Below are positions 1 through 8,264 of a DNA stretch of 59,706 bases, one piece after another. Below the pieces are notes generated by a model that saw only the letters and a program-made list of their open reading frames with translations, made no database searches and was not told where the DNA came from. The position numbers and the translations under genes were made by a program. Position 1 is the first letter of the stretch. Each line of letters starts with the position of its first letter. The stretch lies in NCBI GenBank assembly GCA_945860605.1, contig CAMAQL010000003.1, positions 1 to 59,706 on the forward strand. Reading direction: 5' to 3'. The stretch comes from Chitinophaga pinensis. Its GTDB lineage: Bacteria > Bacteroidota > Bacteroidia > Chitinophagales > Chitinophagaceae.

Positions 1-51
1 AAACAAAACAAGTCTGGATTTTTAAGCAGACTTAAATTTAAGCGTAAATAA
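1..51 (+). CDS. 3' end of an upstream gene (partial)
   Basis: An open frame runs in from the left edge and stops with TAA at 49-51, giving a basic tail of 16 residues that ends KFKRK. It lies 26 bases before uppS on the same strand. In many Bacteroidota the gene before uppS encodes a DUF6089/PorG-like outer membrane protein, but too little is visible to name this one. That it is coding is inferred only from the open frame, the tight spacing and the shared strand. Confidence 0.35.
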   Translation, partial: KQNKSGFLSRLKFKRK

Positions 52-77
52 CCTGCTGATTTTCTTAATTTTACATC

Positions 78-818
78 ATGGACAAATTGGACTTACATAG
101 GCTTCCCAAGCATATTGCAATAATCATGGATGGGAATGGTAGGTGGGCCGAGGAGCAGGGGCAGGATCGCTTATATGGTCATTATCATGGTGTCATCAGC
201 GTTCGTAAAGTGGTGGAGGCGGCCACCGAAATAGGCATTCAGTACCTTACTTTATATGCATTTAGTACTGAAAACTGGGACCGACCACAGGCCGAAGTGT
301 TGGGCTTGATGTCCCTATTTGTAGATACGATCAGCAAGGAAGTGCCAGATTTGCATAAGAATAACATCCGACTTCATTTCATAGGAAACTTAGATCTTTT
401 GCCAGATGAAGCCCGTCAGGCCCTAGCTACTGCGACCCAGACAACAGCACAAAATACTGGTTTACAATTAGTTATCGCATTAAGCTATAGCAGTCGATGG
501 GAAATCATTCAGGCCGCAAAGTCCCTTGCTGAAGCGGTTAAGGCAGGCAAATTGGATCCAACACAGATAGATGAAGCCTGTTTTGTACAATCCTTATCCA
601 CTAAAGACTTCCCAGATCCTGAACTGATGATTAGAACAAGCGGAGAACACCGAATAAGCAATTTTCTACTCTTTCAACTGGCCTACGCAGAGCTTTATTT
701 TACCGAAACTCGATGGCCAGCTTTCGGAAAAGATACTTTTATTGAAGCAATTATGGATTTTCAGTCTAGGGAACGCCGATTTGGTAAAACTAGCGCTCAA
801 ATTAACCTAGATACATAA
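78..818 (+). CDS. uppS: Isoprenyl transferase (undecaprenyl diphosphate synthase)
   Basis: This cytoplasmic cis-prenyltransferase condenses isopentenyl diphosphates on farnesyl diphosphate to make undecaprenyl diphosphate, the lipid carrier for peptidoglycan and surface polysaccharides. The 246-residue protein has the family hallmarks: MDGNGRWA with catalytic Asp at residue 18, the substrate-binding segment LTLYAFSTENW, and the C-terminal block RTSGEHRISNFLLFQ followed by AYAELYFTETRWP and RERRFG. Length matches the family (about 240-250). The ATG at 78 puts the catalytic motif at its usual distance from the N-terminus. It precedes bamA, the conserved Bacteroidota envelope arrangement. Confidence 0.97.
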   Translation: MDKLDLHRLPKHIAIIMDGNGRWAEEQGQDRLYGHYHGVISVRKVVEAATEIGIQYLTLYAFSTENWDRPQAEVLGLMSLFVDTISKEVPDLHKNNIRLHFIGNLDLLPDEARQALATATQTTAQNTGLQLVIALSYSSRWEIIQAAKSLAEAVKAGKLDPTQIDEACFVQSLSTKDFPDPELMIRTSGEHRISNFLLFQLAYAELYFTETRWPAFGKDTFIEAIMDFQSRERRFGKTSAQINLDT

Positions 819-916
819 AATTATTAACTTGTTTTTTTGGGTTTTTAACAAAGACTTTGAAATATTACGAGTAATTTGCGCCTCTTATAAATAATACATA
901 TATAGCCCACTAGCAG

Positions 917-3655
917 ATGCAGAAATTGACCCAGTTTACTATAGGAATGCTCTCCTTACTTATCTTATCCACCTCTAGTTTTGCCCAAGACCAAAAAGGG
1001 CAGGATTCAGTTAGCCAGATCAATGTTAAGTTGCTGGGGATTTTAAATCAAAAAACACCTTCAAAGTACAAGATTCGTAGTATCAAAGTTGTTGGTAATC
1101 AATTCTTTGATGAAAGCTTATTGTTATCCTTATCCACCCTAAACGATGGGGATGAAGTGGCCTTACCTGGCGGAGATAATTTTGCCAAAGCCATTCGAAA
1201 ATTAATGGATCAAAATTATTTCAGCGATGTAAGTGTTTTTTTAACCGATGTAAAAGGAACTGAAATTGATGTAGAGATCAATGTGGTGGAAAGACCAAGG
1301 TTGGCTCGATTCAATTTTACTGGCATTAAAAAATCAGAAACGGAAGAACTTTCAGGTAAAACAGGGTTGACACCTAATAGGGTGGTGACTGATAATATGC
1401 GCATCACTGCCATCGAAGGCATTAAAAAATTCTATGCAGAAAAAGGTTTTCAAGATGCGAGTGTTCGTATCAAAGAAACAATAGACTCAGTTCGGAAAAA
1501 TCAATTAGTACTTGATTTTATTGTAAATAAAGGGCCCAAAGTAAGAATCAATAATATCAACTTTGGTGGTAATCTAATTGATGAAACTAAATTAAAGAAA
1601 AGCTTAAAAGAGATCCATGAAAAGTCTCGCTTGACCATATTCCCAGTGAATGACAAGCCTGCCATTGTAAAAACCTCTCCATATACTTTTGATCAATATT
1701 TAAAAGAGCGTGGTTACTTGACTTTTTCAAAAACAAAAAAAATATTAAATCCATACGCGAGAATTGGTTTTTCATCTTCCAAGTATGATATTAAAAAATA
1801 CGATGAGAGTAAGGATAATTTATTGAACTATTATAATTCTTTAGGTTTTAGAGATGCGGTGATTGAAAAAGATACCATCTATCATAACGCTGTGGGGCAT
1901 TTGCATATTGATATGCAAATCAAAGAAGGACGTAAGTATTTCTTTGGTAGTATTAGCTGGAGAGGCAACACAAAATATCCTGATTCTGTTTTATCAAGTA
2001 TATTGAATATTAAAAGAGGAGATATCTACAACAGAGAAATCTTTTTTAATAAATTAGGTAAAACGCCTACAGCAGAAGGTGGAGATATTAGTGGTATTTA
2101 CCAAGATGATGGTTATTTATTCTTTAGCATCAACCCAATTGAGACTGCTGTATACAATGACACAATCGATTTTGAAGTAAGAATACAAGAAGGTCCTCAA
2201 GCAACCATTAAAACTATTCGTATTGCTGGAAATGAGAAGACGAAAGACTTTGTTGTGCGTCGAGAAATCAGAACAGTACCAGGTGATAAATTTAGCCGTT
2301 CATTATTGATTCGTTCTCAACGTGAGATTTCACAATTAAATTATTTTGACCAAGAGAAAATAAAAATCGATCCGGTTCCTAATCCAGAAGACGGTACAGT
2401 TGATATCAATTATGGGGTAGAAGAAAAATCAAGTGATCAATTAGAATTAAGTGCTGGATGGGGAGGTTTTATTGGATTGACAGGAACTTTGGGTGTGACC
2501 TTTAATAACTTTTCATCAAAAAATATTTTCAAAAAATCGGCTTGGGATCCATTGCCAATGGGGGATGGACAAAAATTAAGTATCCGTTTTCAAAGTAACG
2601 GTAAAGCGTTTAGATCTACTAACTTCTCATTCACTGAGCCATGGTTTGGGGGTATTAAGCGTAATTCTTTAACAGTGAGTGTGTACAATACAAAATTCGG
2701 ACAAACCTTTGATCAACTGACTGGAATGTTTGATCCAAATGCGGCAGATTCAAGGTACATTTCGACGACTGGTGCAACCGTTTCTTTTGGCCGTCAATTG
2801 GCATGGCCGGATGACTTTTTCTCTTTAAGTATGGGATTGAACTACACACGTTATACTTTAAAGAACTATGCGATTGACCCTTTCAACCTTCCTAATTTTG
2901 ACAATGGTATTGTTAATAATTTAAACTTTAGGATTGCTTTACAAAGAACTTCTGTTGATCAACCCTTGTTTCCAAGAACAGGTTCTACTTTCTTATTGAG
3001 TGGTCAATTGACACCTCCATATTCTTTATTTGATCCTAATTTTGCTTTCAAGCAAAATCCATATGAATTATTGGAGTACCATAAATGGCGCTTTAATGGA
3101 GAATGGTTTGTGCCATTAGGTAAACCAGCTGGGGAAGATCGCAACAAACAATTTGTATTAAAGTTTGCTGCAAAATATGGTTTCGTAGGAAGATACAATT
3201 CTGATTTAGCTATCTCACCATTTGAGCGATTCCAGGTGGGTGACGCAGGTTTAAGCAATCAGTTTGCACTTTTAGGCTTCGATATCATTGCACAAAGAGG
3301 TTATCCTGTTTATGAATCCTCTAATCCAAAAATCAATCCTGATCAACAATCTTCAAGACAAAAGTTTACCATTTTTAATAAGTATGCTGTTGAACTTAGA
3401 TACCCATTAAGTTTAGCAGCAAGTAGTACCATTTATGCATTGGGCTTTTTTGAAGCAGCGAATGGTTGGTACAGTATGAAAGATTACAATCCATTTAAAC
3501 TGAGAAGATCAGTTGGTGTGGGTATGCGTTTTTTCTTGCCGATGTTTGGACTACTTGGATTTGATTATGGTATCGGTCTAGATCGCTTAAATGGAACCAA
3601 TTCATTAAAGGATGCAGCTAGATTCACCTTTATGTTAGGATTTGAACCTGAATAA
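917..3655 (+). CDS. bamA: Outer membrane protein assembly factor BamA
   Basis: BamA is the core of the BAM complex, which folds beta-barrel proteins into the outer membrane. The 912-residue protein starts with a Sec signal peptide (cleavage after about residue 23, SSFA-QD). A tandem POTRA region follows (roughly residues 50-500, repeated motifs such as IKSIKVVGNQFFDE and IKTIRIAGNEKTKDF), then a C-terminal Omp85 barrel with the conserved L6-loop RGY near the C-terminal third. It is larger than the E. coli protein (about 810), as is common in this phylum. The barrel strand FTFMLGF is followed by EPE, so the terminal aromatic is not the last residue. A near-consensus -7 box (TAATTTG at 872-878) lies in the 98-base gap after uppS. 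Two Skp-like chaperones follow. Confidence 0.95.
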   Translation: MQKLTQFTIGMLSLLILSTSSFAQDQKGQDSVSQINVKLLGILNQKTPSKYKIRSIKVVGNQFFDESLLLSLSTLNDGDEVALPGGDNFAKAIRKLMDQNYFSDVSVFLTDVKGTEIDVEINVVERPRLARFNFTGIKKSETEELSGKTGLTPNRVVTDNMRITAIEGIKKFYAEKGFQDASVRIKETIDSVRKNQLVLDFIVNKGPKVRINNINFGGNLIDETKLKKSLKEIHEKSRLTIFPVNDKPAIVKTSPYTFDQYLKERGYLTFSKTKKILNPYARIGFSSSKYDIKKYDESKDNLLNYYNSLGFRDAVIEKDTIYHNAVGHLHIDMQIKEGRKYFFGSISWRGNTKYPDSVLSSILNIKRGDIYNREIFFNKLGKTPTAEGGDISGIYQDDGYLFFSINPIETAVYNDTIDFEVRIQEGPQATIKTIRIAGNEKTKDFVVRREIRTVPGDKFSRSLLIRSQREISQLNYFDQEKIKIDPVPNPEDGTVDINYGVEEKSSDQLELSAGWGGFIGLTGTLGVTFNNFSSKNIFKKSAWDPLPMGDGQKLSIRFQSNGKAFRSTNFSFTEPWFGGIKRNSLTVSVYNTKFGQTFDQLTGMFDPNAADSRYISTTGATVSFGRQLAWPDDFFSLSMGLNYTRYTLKNYAIDPFNLPNFDNGIVNNLNFRIALQRTSVDQPLFPRTGSTFLLSGQLTPPYSLFDPNFAFKQNPYELLEYHKWRFNGEWFVPLGKPAGEDRNKQFVLKFAAKYGFVGRYNSDLAISPFERFQVGDAGLSNQFALLGFDIIAQRGYPVYESSNPKINPDQQSSRQKFTIFNKYAVELRYPLSLAASSTIYALGFFEAANGWYSMKDYNPFKLRRSVGVGMRFFLPMFGLLGFDYGIGLDRLNGTNSLKDAARFTFMLGFEPE

Positions 3656-3689
3656 TACCAATCCATTACCACAAATAAATACCTACATT

Positions 3690-4217
3690 ATGAAATATAA
3701 CAAATTGTTTTTTTTGGGTGTTGTACTCCTTGGTTTAGCTTTTACTTCACAAGCACAATCAAAATATGCAGTGATTAACACCAAGTATATTTTAGACAGA
3801 ATTCCTGAATACAAGGAAGCAGATAAGAAATTAAAAGCACTGGGGGATCAGTGGCAACAAGAAATTGATGAGCAACAAATGATCCTGGACAAAATGTACA
3901 AGAACTATGAAGCTGAGCAGTTTATGTTGTCCGAAGATTTAAGAAAAAAGCGTGAAGATGAGTTGTTTATGAAAGAAAAGGCCTTGCGTGATCTGCAAAA
4001 AAAGCGATTCGGATACGAGGGGGATTTGTTTAAGGAACGTCAAAAATTAGTAAAGCCGATACAAGATAGGGTCTATAATGCCGCTCAAAAAATGGCTACC
4101 GCCCGTTCGTATGACTTCATTTTAGATAAAAGTGAAGGAATTACCATTATATTTGCAGACCCGAAGTTGGATAAAAGCGACGATATTTTAAAAGAATTAG
4201 GGGTCATCAATAATTAA
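3690..4217 (+). CDS. OmpH/Skp-family periplasmic chaperone (first copy)
   Basis: Skp/OmpH proteins hold unfolded outer membrane proteins in the periplasm for delivery to BamA. The ATG at 3690 gives a signal peptide (MKYNKLFFLG to SQA) and a mature protein beginning SKYAVINTKYILDRIPEY, the typical OmpH start. The middle is a charged, heptad-rich helical hairpin (about residues 45-130, many K/E/Q), forming the tentacles of the trimeric chaperone. An upstream start at 3642, inside the end of bamA, would add 16 residues before the signal peptide and is unlikely. With this start the protein is 175 residues, normal for the family. It lies 34 bases after bamA and is probably co-transcribed with it. 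Confidence 0.9.
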   Translation: MKYNKLFFLGVVLLGLAFTSQAQSKYAVINTKYILDRIPEYKEADKKLKALGDQWQQEIDEQQMILDKMYKNYEAEQFMLSEDLRKKREDELFMKEKALRDLQKKRFGYEGDLFKERQKLVKPIQDRVYNAAQKMATARSYDFILDKSEGITIIFADPKLDKSDDILKELGVINN

Positions 4218-4237
4218 ACAAACAAACAAAAATAGAC

Positions 4238-4840
4238 ATGAAGAAAGTTTTATTTGCAGCCATCTTGTTAGTGGCATGTGCTTTCGGTAACAGTGCGACC
4301 GCACAAACAAAAATTGGTTATTTCGATGACCAAAGCGTAATCGCATTATTTCCTGGTATCCAAGAAAAATTAGATACTGTATTAAACTCTTATGCTAAAG
4401 ATTCTTTACAAGACGAGTACAACTATACTTTAAAGGATTACCAAGTAAAAGATAGTATCTACAAAAGAGATTCTGCTGATTTGTCAAAAAGACCAAAGGC
4501 TTTACAAATGGCTACTGACGATTTAAATCGTTTAAAGTATAAGTTGATCAACTGGCAACAGTACCAACAACAAATGATGGAGCAAAAGCAAGATGGCTTA
4601 TTGTTACCTTACAGACAAAAAATTGCACAAGCTTTAAGTGAAATCGTAGCAGAGCAAAAATACAATTTGGTATTGAAGGCAGACGCTTTGTCTCCTTATG
4701 CTCAACCATCTATCGCTGACAACTTAACGGTTCGTGTTGCTTTAAGATTGAAGCTTCCAGTTCCTAAGGACATCGAAGATGCTTTCAAAGCTGCAACAGG
4801 TGGCGCTGCTAAACCAGCGACTCCAGCTAAAAAAGGATAA
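4238..4840 (+). CDS. OmpH/Skp-family periplasmic chaperone (second copy)
   Basis: This second Skp-like protein of 200 residues lies 20 bases after the first. It has a signal peptide (MKKVLFAAILLVACAFG to ATAQ) and a mature start TKIGYFDDQSVIALFPG, typical of OmpH. A Q/K/D-rich helical middle follows, then a C-terminal core (IAQALSEIVAEQKYNLVLKAD). The tail is Ala/Pro/Lys-rich (about the last 14 residues). The paralogues are clearly diverged, so they may differ in client or form mixed trimers; that is inference. A hairpin terminator follows at 4861. Confidence 0.88.
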   Translation: MKKVLFAAILLVACAFGNSATAQTKIGYFDDQSVIALFPGIQEKLDTVLNSYAKDSLQDEYNYTLKDYQVKDSIYKRDSADLSKRPKALQMATDDLNRLKYKLINWQQYQQQMMEQKQDGLLLPYRQKIAQALSEIVAEQKYNLVLKADALSPYAQPSIADNLTVRVALRLKLPVPKDIEDAFKAATGGAAKPATPAKKG

Positions 4841-4860
4841 TATTTTAGAAAAAATAGTTT

Positions 4861-4893
4861 AATACACCTCGTTGTTTTACAACGGGGTGTATT
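4861..4893 (+). terminator. Rho-independent terminator after the bamA-ompH-ompH unit
   Basis: A 15-base stem with one G-T wobble (arms 4861-4875 and 4879-4893) encloses a 3-base TTT loop and is followed by a short T-rich stretch (agtttta). It sits between the second ompH and murI, so murI probably has its own promoter or relies on read-through. Confidence 0.7.
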
Positions 4894-4923
4894 AGTTTTA
4901 CGAAATCAGTGAATACCTATTTT

Positions 4924-5745
4924 ATGCAAGCACCCATTGGCGTTTTTGATAGTGGTTATGGTGGTCTAACCATCTTAAAAGAATTGAAGCAGCAACTGCC
5001 TCAATATGATTATCTCTATTTGGGAGACAATGCCCGTGCGCCATATGGAACAAGGTCTTTTGATTCGGTGTACCAATATACTTTGGAAGCAGTTGAATGG
5101 TTTTTTAAACAAGGTTGTAGCTTAGTTATTTTAGCATGCAATACAGCATCTGCAAAAGCACTTAGAAATATCCAACAATTGGATTTGCCTCATCTCGCAC
5201 CAGATAAAAGAGTCTTAGGTGTGATTAGGCCTAGTTCAGAAATCTTAGGCACCTATTCTAATTCGCATCATCTTGGTATTTTAGGAACAACGGGTACGAT
5301 TCAGAGCGATAGTTATCCAATTGAATTAGCAAAATTTGCGCCAGAAGCATCCATTTTTCAACAAGCCTGTCCTATGTGGGTGCCATTGATCGAAAATGGG
5401 CAACAAGATGGCCCAGGTGCCGATTACTTTGTACAATTATACATTGATCAACTATTTGCTCAGTCCTCCAAAATTGACACCGTATTGCTTGCCTGTACCC
5501 ACTATCCATTAATGGAAAAAAAGATTCAAAGCTTCTTGCCAGAAAATGTCAAATTAGTGACCCAAGGGGATATTGTTGCAAAGAGTTTAGCCACCTATTT
5601 GCAAAATCACCCAGAAATGGACCAAAAATGCAGCAAAAATGGTCAGCTTCTTTTTTTCACTACAGACAATCCTACCAGCTTTGAGGAGCAAGGAAGTTTG
5701 TTCTTTGGCCAAAAAATTGCTGCAAATCACACAGATTTAGCTTAA
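4924..5745 (+). CDS. murI: Glutamate racemase
   Basis: MurI interconverts L- and D-glutamate in the cytoplasm, supplying D-Glu for peptidoglycan. The protein carries the N-terminal catalytic Asp (IGVFDSGYGG, Asp9), LGDNARAPYG, the first catalytic Cys in ACNTASAKAL and the second in LACTHYPLM, the standard two-Cys racemase layout. The ATG at 4924 gives 273 residues and starts right before the conserved APIGVFDSG. A GTG at 4909 would add five residues and cannot be excluded. It closes the envelope gene group that begins with uppS. Confidence 0.95.
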   Translation: MQAPIGVFDSGYGGLTILKELKQQLPQYDYLYLGDNARAPYGTRSFDSVYQYTLEAVEWFFKQGCSLVILACNTASAKALRNIQQLDLPHLAPDKRVLGVIRPSSEILGTYSNSHHLGILGTTGTIQSDSYPIELAKFAPEASIFQQACPMWVPLIENGQQDGPGADYFVQLYIDQLFAQSSKIDTVLLACTHYPLMEKKIQSFLPENVKLVTQGDIVAKSLATYLQNHPEMDQKCSKNGQLLFFTTDNPTSFEEQGSLFFGQKIAANHTDLA

Positions 5746-5762
5746 AAATTCAAAAAAAACCC

Positions 5763-5770
5763 TATTTTTG
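5763..5770 (+). promoter_or_regulatory. Candidate Bacteroidota -7 promoter box for rpmH
   Basis: TATTTTTG matches the Bacteroidota -7 consensus TAnnTTTG. It lies 117 bases upstream of rpmH, just after murI, which would give a leader of roughly 110 bases. No clear -33 TTG is seen at the usual spacing, so support is limited. Confidence 0.35.
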
Positions 5771-5886
5771 CCGTCCTTTCACAGGTAGTGGTATGGTGAC
5801 TGCTATAAGAACGGATTTGAATAAAAAGTTTTAAACCTCAAGGGCATATAGGAATAATCCTAATAACCCGCAAAAAAAAGTATATT

Positions 5887-6042
5887 ATGAAACGTACATT
5901 CCAACCTCATAAACGTCGTCGTAAATCAGTTCATGGTTTTCGTAAGCGTATGGAATCAGCTAATGGTCGTAAGGTATTAGCAAGTCGCCGCAAGAAAGGA
6001 CGCAAGAAACTAACTGTATCTAGCGAGAAAGGATTAAAATAA
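5887..6042 (+). CDS. rpmH: 50S ribosomal protein L34 (bL34)
   Basis: The 51-residue, very basic protein begins [20 protein letters not shown], and [15 protein letters not shown] follows, the diagnostic L34 sequence. It is a late-assembling component of the large ribosomal subunit. Family length is about 44-52; the tail here ([12 protein letters not shown]) is the longer Bacteroidota form. The gene is followed by a strong terminator and then rnpA, the rpmH-rnpA-yidD order seen in most bacteria, here with yidC absent. Confidence 0.97.
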   Translation: MKRTFQPHKRRRKSVHGFRKRMESANGRKVLASRRKKGRKKLTVSSEKGLK

Positions 6043-6074
6043 TTTAATCTCTATTCGTAGAAACTTATAATTTT

Positions 6075-6102
6075 AAAGTCCACTCGTTTTCGGGTGGACT
6101 TT
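6075..6102 (+). terminator. Rho-independent terminator after rpmH
   Basis: A 9-base perfect stem (arms 6075-6083 and 6094-6102) extends inward by further pairs to a TTTT loop and runs into a T-tract ending at 6105. It separates rpmH from rnpA, so the rnpA level may be set by partial read-through. Confidence 0.85.
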
Positions 6103-6145
6103 TTTAATGGATCATCCATAAAACAGTAAACAAGTATATTCATTA

Positions 6146-6556
6146 TTGGCAAAGATTTTTACATATCAACAACAGGATAAATTAAAAAGCAGGAAGCAAA
6201 TGCAAAATTTGTTTGCTTTAGGCAAGTCAATGTCTAATTCGCCGCTTAGGTTAATCTATACTTTAGAAAATATTGGCGAGGAACATACAATAAATTCAGC
6301 GCCACTAATTATACAAGCTGGGGTAGGTGCACCCACTAAACAGTTTAAAAAGGCAGTACAACGCAATCGAGTAAAGCGATTATTGAGAGAAGCCTATCGT
6401 TTAGAACTGCCTGCTTTCAAAGCCCAGCTTCCATTGCAAGACAAACGGTTAAGCATCTTTATTCTATACATGGAAGAAAATGTATTACCACAAATAGAGA
6501 TCAATGCAAAAATGAAATTGATATTGGATCAATTGGTAAAACGCATTTATGGATAA
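6146..6556 (+). CDS. rnpA: Ribonuclease P protein component
   Basis: RnpA is the protein cofactor of RNase P, which matures the 5' ends of tRNAs. The 136-residue basic protein shows the early segment KLKSRKQMQNLFALGKS, the middle GVGAPTKQFKKAV and the signature RNRVKRLLREAYR. The only usable start between the upstream in-frame stop (6119-6121) and the conserved core is TTG at 6146; no ATG precedes residue 19. The gene overlaps yidD by 8 bases, so the two are probably translationally coupled. TTG is a weak start, which would keep expression low. Confidence 0.92.
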   Translation: MAKIFTYQQQDKLKSRKQMQNLFALGKSMSNSPLRLIYTLENIGEEHTINSAPLIIQAGVGAPTKQFKKAVQRNRVKRLLREAYRLELPAFKAQLPLQDKRLSIFILYMEENVLPQIEINAKMKLILDQLVKRIYG

Positions 6557-6782
6557 GCTTAAACAAATCATTGCCTTTCCATTTATCGTATTGATACGAT
6601 TTTATCAATACGTTTTATCACCTTATTTAGGAGGAAGCAAATGCCGATTCACACCTTCTTGCTCTCACTATACCTCAGAGGCCATTCAAAAATATGGCCC
6701 TATTAAAGGAATTATGATGGGCATGAAAAGACTTAGCAAATGCAGGCCAGGTGGAGGAAATGGCTACGACCCAGTACCATAG
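6549..6782 (+). CDS. yidD: Membrane protein insertion efficiency factor YidD
   Basis: This small (77 residues) YidD-family protein helps insertion of inner membrane proteins, usually with YidC. It has the amphipathic N-terminus (IIAFPFIVLIRFYQYVLSPYLG), the conserved CRFTPSCSHYTSEAIQKYG and the C-terminal KCRPGGGNGYDPVP. These carry the family's three conserved Cys. The start overlaps the end of rnpA. A hairpin follows before the convergent sod gene. Confidence 0.95.
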   Translation: MDKLKQIIAFPFIVLIRFYQYVLSPYLGGSKCRFTPSCSHYTSEAIQKYGPIKGIMMGMKRLSKCRPGGGNGYDPVP

Positions 6783-6807
6783 TTAGTTATAGTATAATAC
6801 AACAAAA

Positions 6808-6832
6808 AAACCGCCCCTTGTGGAGACGGTTT
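6808..6832. terminator. Terminator between convergent yidD and sod
   Basis: Arms AAACCG (6808-6813) and CGGTTT (6827-6832) form a stem that extends inward with two mismatches. An A-run lies on the left and T-rich sequence on the right, so it could end transcription from both sides. Confidence 0.6.
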
Positions 6833-6855
6833 TGAGTATTGTTTTTTGTATTGAA

Positions 6856-7461
6856 TTATTTCGCAGCAGCAAAACGATCTGCAATCACAGACCAATTCAC
6901 TAGATTCCAAAAAGCTGCTAAATAGTCTGCTCTTCTGTTTTGATATTTCAAATAATAGGCATGCTCCCAAACATCAGCTCCTAAGATTGGTGCGCCTTTT
7001 ACTTCAGCTACATCCATTAAAGGATTGTCTTGATTTGGCGTAGAGCTTACTTCTAATTTACCATCTTTCACAATCAACCATGCCCATCCGCTTCCAAAAC
7101 GTGTCATACCAGCGTTGGCAAATTTTTCTTTGAATGCATCAAAACTTCCAAAGCTTGCATCAATCGATGCAGCTAATTCGCCTGTTGGATGTCCACCTGC
7201 ATTAGGCGCCAAGCTATTCCAAAAGAAAGTATGGTTCCAATGACCACCGCCGTTATTTCTTACAGCAGGACTAATGCTTCCAGCAACCGCAACTAGTTCT
7301 TCGATTGTCTTGCCTTCGTTAGGCGTACCGGTAACTGCTTTATTTAAATTATCAACATAAGCTTGATGGTGTTTGCCATGGTGTATTTGCATGGTCAATG
7401 TATCAAAATGCGGCTCTAAGGCTTCGTGTGCATAGGGTAATGCAGGTAATGTAAATGACAT
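6856..7461 (-). CDS. Superoxide dismutase, Fe/Mn family
   Basis: The 201-residue cytoplasmic enzyme dismutates superoxide to oxygen and hydrogen peroxide. The four metal ligands are His27 ([10 protein letters not shown]), His76 ([11 protein letters not shown]) and Asp162 with His166 ([11 protein letters not shown]). The Gln in TPNQDNPL (residue 143) is the position typical of Mn-type enzymes, though Bacteroidota members can be cambialistic, so the metal is left open. N-terminus [16 protein letters not shown] is canonical, and there is no signal peptide. A -7 box lies 32 bases upstream. Confidence 0.96.
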   Translation of the reverse strand: MSFTLPALPYAHEALEPHFDTLTMQIHHGKHHQAYVDNLNKAVTGTPNEGKTIEELVAVAGSISPAVRNNGGGHWNHTFFWNSLAPNAGGHPTGELAASIDASFGSFDAFKEKFANAGMTRFGSGWAWLIVKDGKLEVSSTPNQDNPLMDVAEVKGAPILGADVWEHAYYLKYQNRRADYLAAFWNLVNWSVIADRFAAAK

Positions 7462-7492
7462 ATTTTTCTTTTTAATTTGAATGTTTGAATGT

Positions 7493-7500
7493 CAAAATTA
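7493..7500 (-). promoter_or_regulatory. Candidate -7 promoter box for sod
   Basis: On the minus strand this reads TAATTTTG, a perfect match to TAnnTTTG, ending 32 bases upstream of the sod start codon. No clear -33 TTG is visible. Confidence 0.35.
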
Positions 7501-7573
7501 CAATGCTTTGCGTTCATTTAAGCGACTTGATGCCTTTTTTTCAATAAATAGTATTTCAAATGATATGATCGCA

Positions 7574-7784
7574 GTAAAAAATAGCTTTCCTGCGTAATCT
7601 ATTTTCTTTTTATCGAAAGAAGCTATTGAAGCAATAAACATAGCTACCCCTCATCCTCATGCGGAAGGAACCGAAATCGTATTCGGGGCACTATGTTTAT
7701 TTCTAAATTTCTATACAGGCGGAGTAAATAAATAGTTTCTGAAGTAATCCGTTTTTAGGATTACGCAAGAAAGCTATTTTTTAC
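7574..7784. repeat. Nested inverted-repeat element, about 211 bp
   Basis: Most of the 344-base gap between sod and tadA is one symmetrical structure. The outer arms, 7574-7599 and 7759-7784, are inverted repeats matching at 25 of 26 bases. Inside are three hairpins: A pairs AATAGCTTTC (7580-7589) with 7615-7627; B pairs 7633-7643 with 7691-7701 (11 bases perfect), extended by CCCC (7647-7650) with GGGG (7685-7688); C pairs 7731-7739 with 7769-7778 and contains the perfect stem 7744-7750/7758-7764. No open frame of note is present. It could be a MITE-like mobile repeat or a structured RNA. The remainder of the gap, 7462-7573 and 7785-7805, holds the sod promoter region and nothing else I recognise. 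Confidence 0.75.
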
Positions 7785-7805
7785 AAAGCACTATAAAGGG
7801 AAAAG

Positions 7806-8246
7806 TTAACGTTTGGCTTTAAAGAAGGATTGCATTAGAGCTGCGCATTCTTCTTGCAGGATGCCTCCAGTGAGTGTAGTGGAAGGATGAAATGGATTTT
7901 TTTCGGTGACGCGTCGGTAACTGTTTTTTTCGTCAAAGGCGCCAAAAACAATATGGCCAATCTTATTCCAGTACAATGCACCAGCGCACATTAAGCAAGG
8001 CTCTAAGGTCACATAGAGTGTTGCTTCTGGCAGGTATTTAGATTGCAGGTTTTCACAAGCACTTGATAGGGCTAGAATTTCGGCGTGCGCTGTAACATCT
8101 TTTAAAAGTTGTACTTGATTGTATCCTTTCGCGATCACCTGATCGTTCATCACAATCACAGCACCTACGGGTACTTCATCTTCATCAAAAGCCCGCTTAG
8201 CTTGTAAGAGGGCCTGACGCATAAATTGTTCATGTTTATTTTCCAC
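7806..8246 (-). CDS. tadA: tRNA-specific adenosine deaminase (nucleoside deaminase)
   Basis: TadA converts wobble adenosine 34 of tRNA-Arg(ACG) to inosine. The 146-residue protein has the zinc deaminase signature: HAE (His54, Glu56 as proton shuttle) and PCLMCAGA (Cys84, Cys87). The N-terminal FMRQALLQAKRAFDEDEVPVGAV and the C-terminal FFKAKR are typical of TadA rather than guanine or cytosine deaminases, although the family is hard to split by eye. The gene stands alone between the repeat element and the sugar-oxidation locus. Confidence 0.9.
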   Translation of the reverse strand: MENKHEQFMRQALLQAKRAFDEDEVPVGAVIVMNDQVIAKGYNQVQLLKDVTAHAEILALSSACENLQSKYLPEATLYVTLEPCLMCAGALYWNKIGHIVFGAFDEKNSYRRVTEKNPFHPSTTLTGGILQEECAALMQSFFKAKR

Positions 8247-8264
8247 TCGTTTGAGTAACTATGC

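Noticed and set aside
4909-4923. GTG start of murI
   Set aside because: The five added residues precede the usual start APIGVFDSG and have no counterpart in the family; kept only as an alternative.
7574-7784. CRISPR array in the sod-tadA gap
   Set aside because: The repeats are inverted, not direct with regular spacers, and no cas genes are present.
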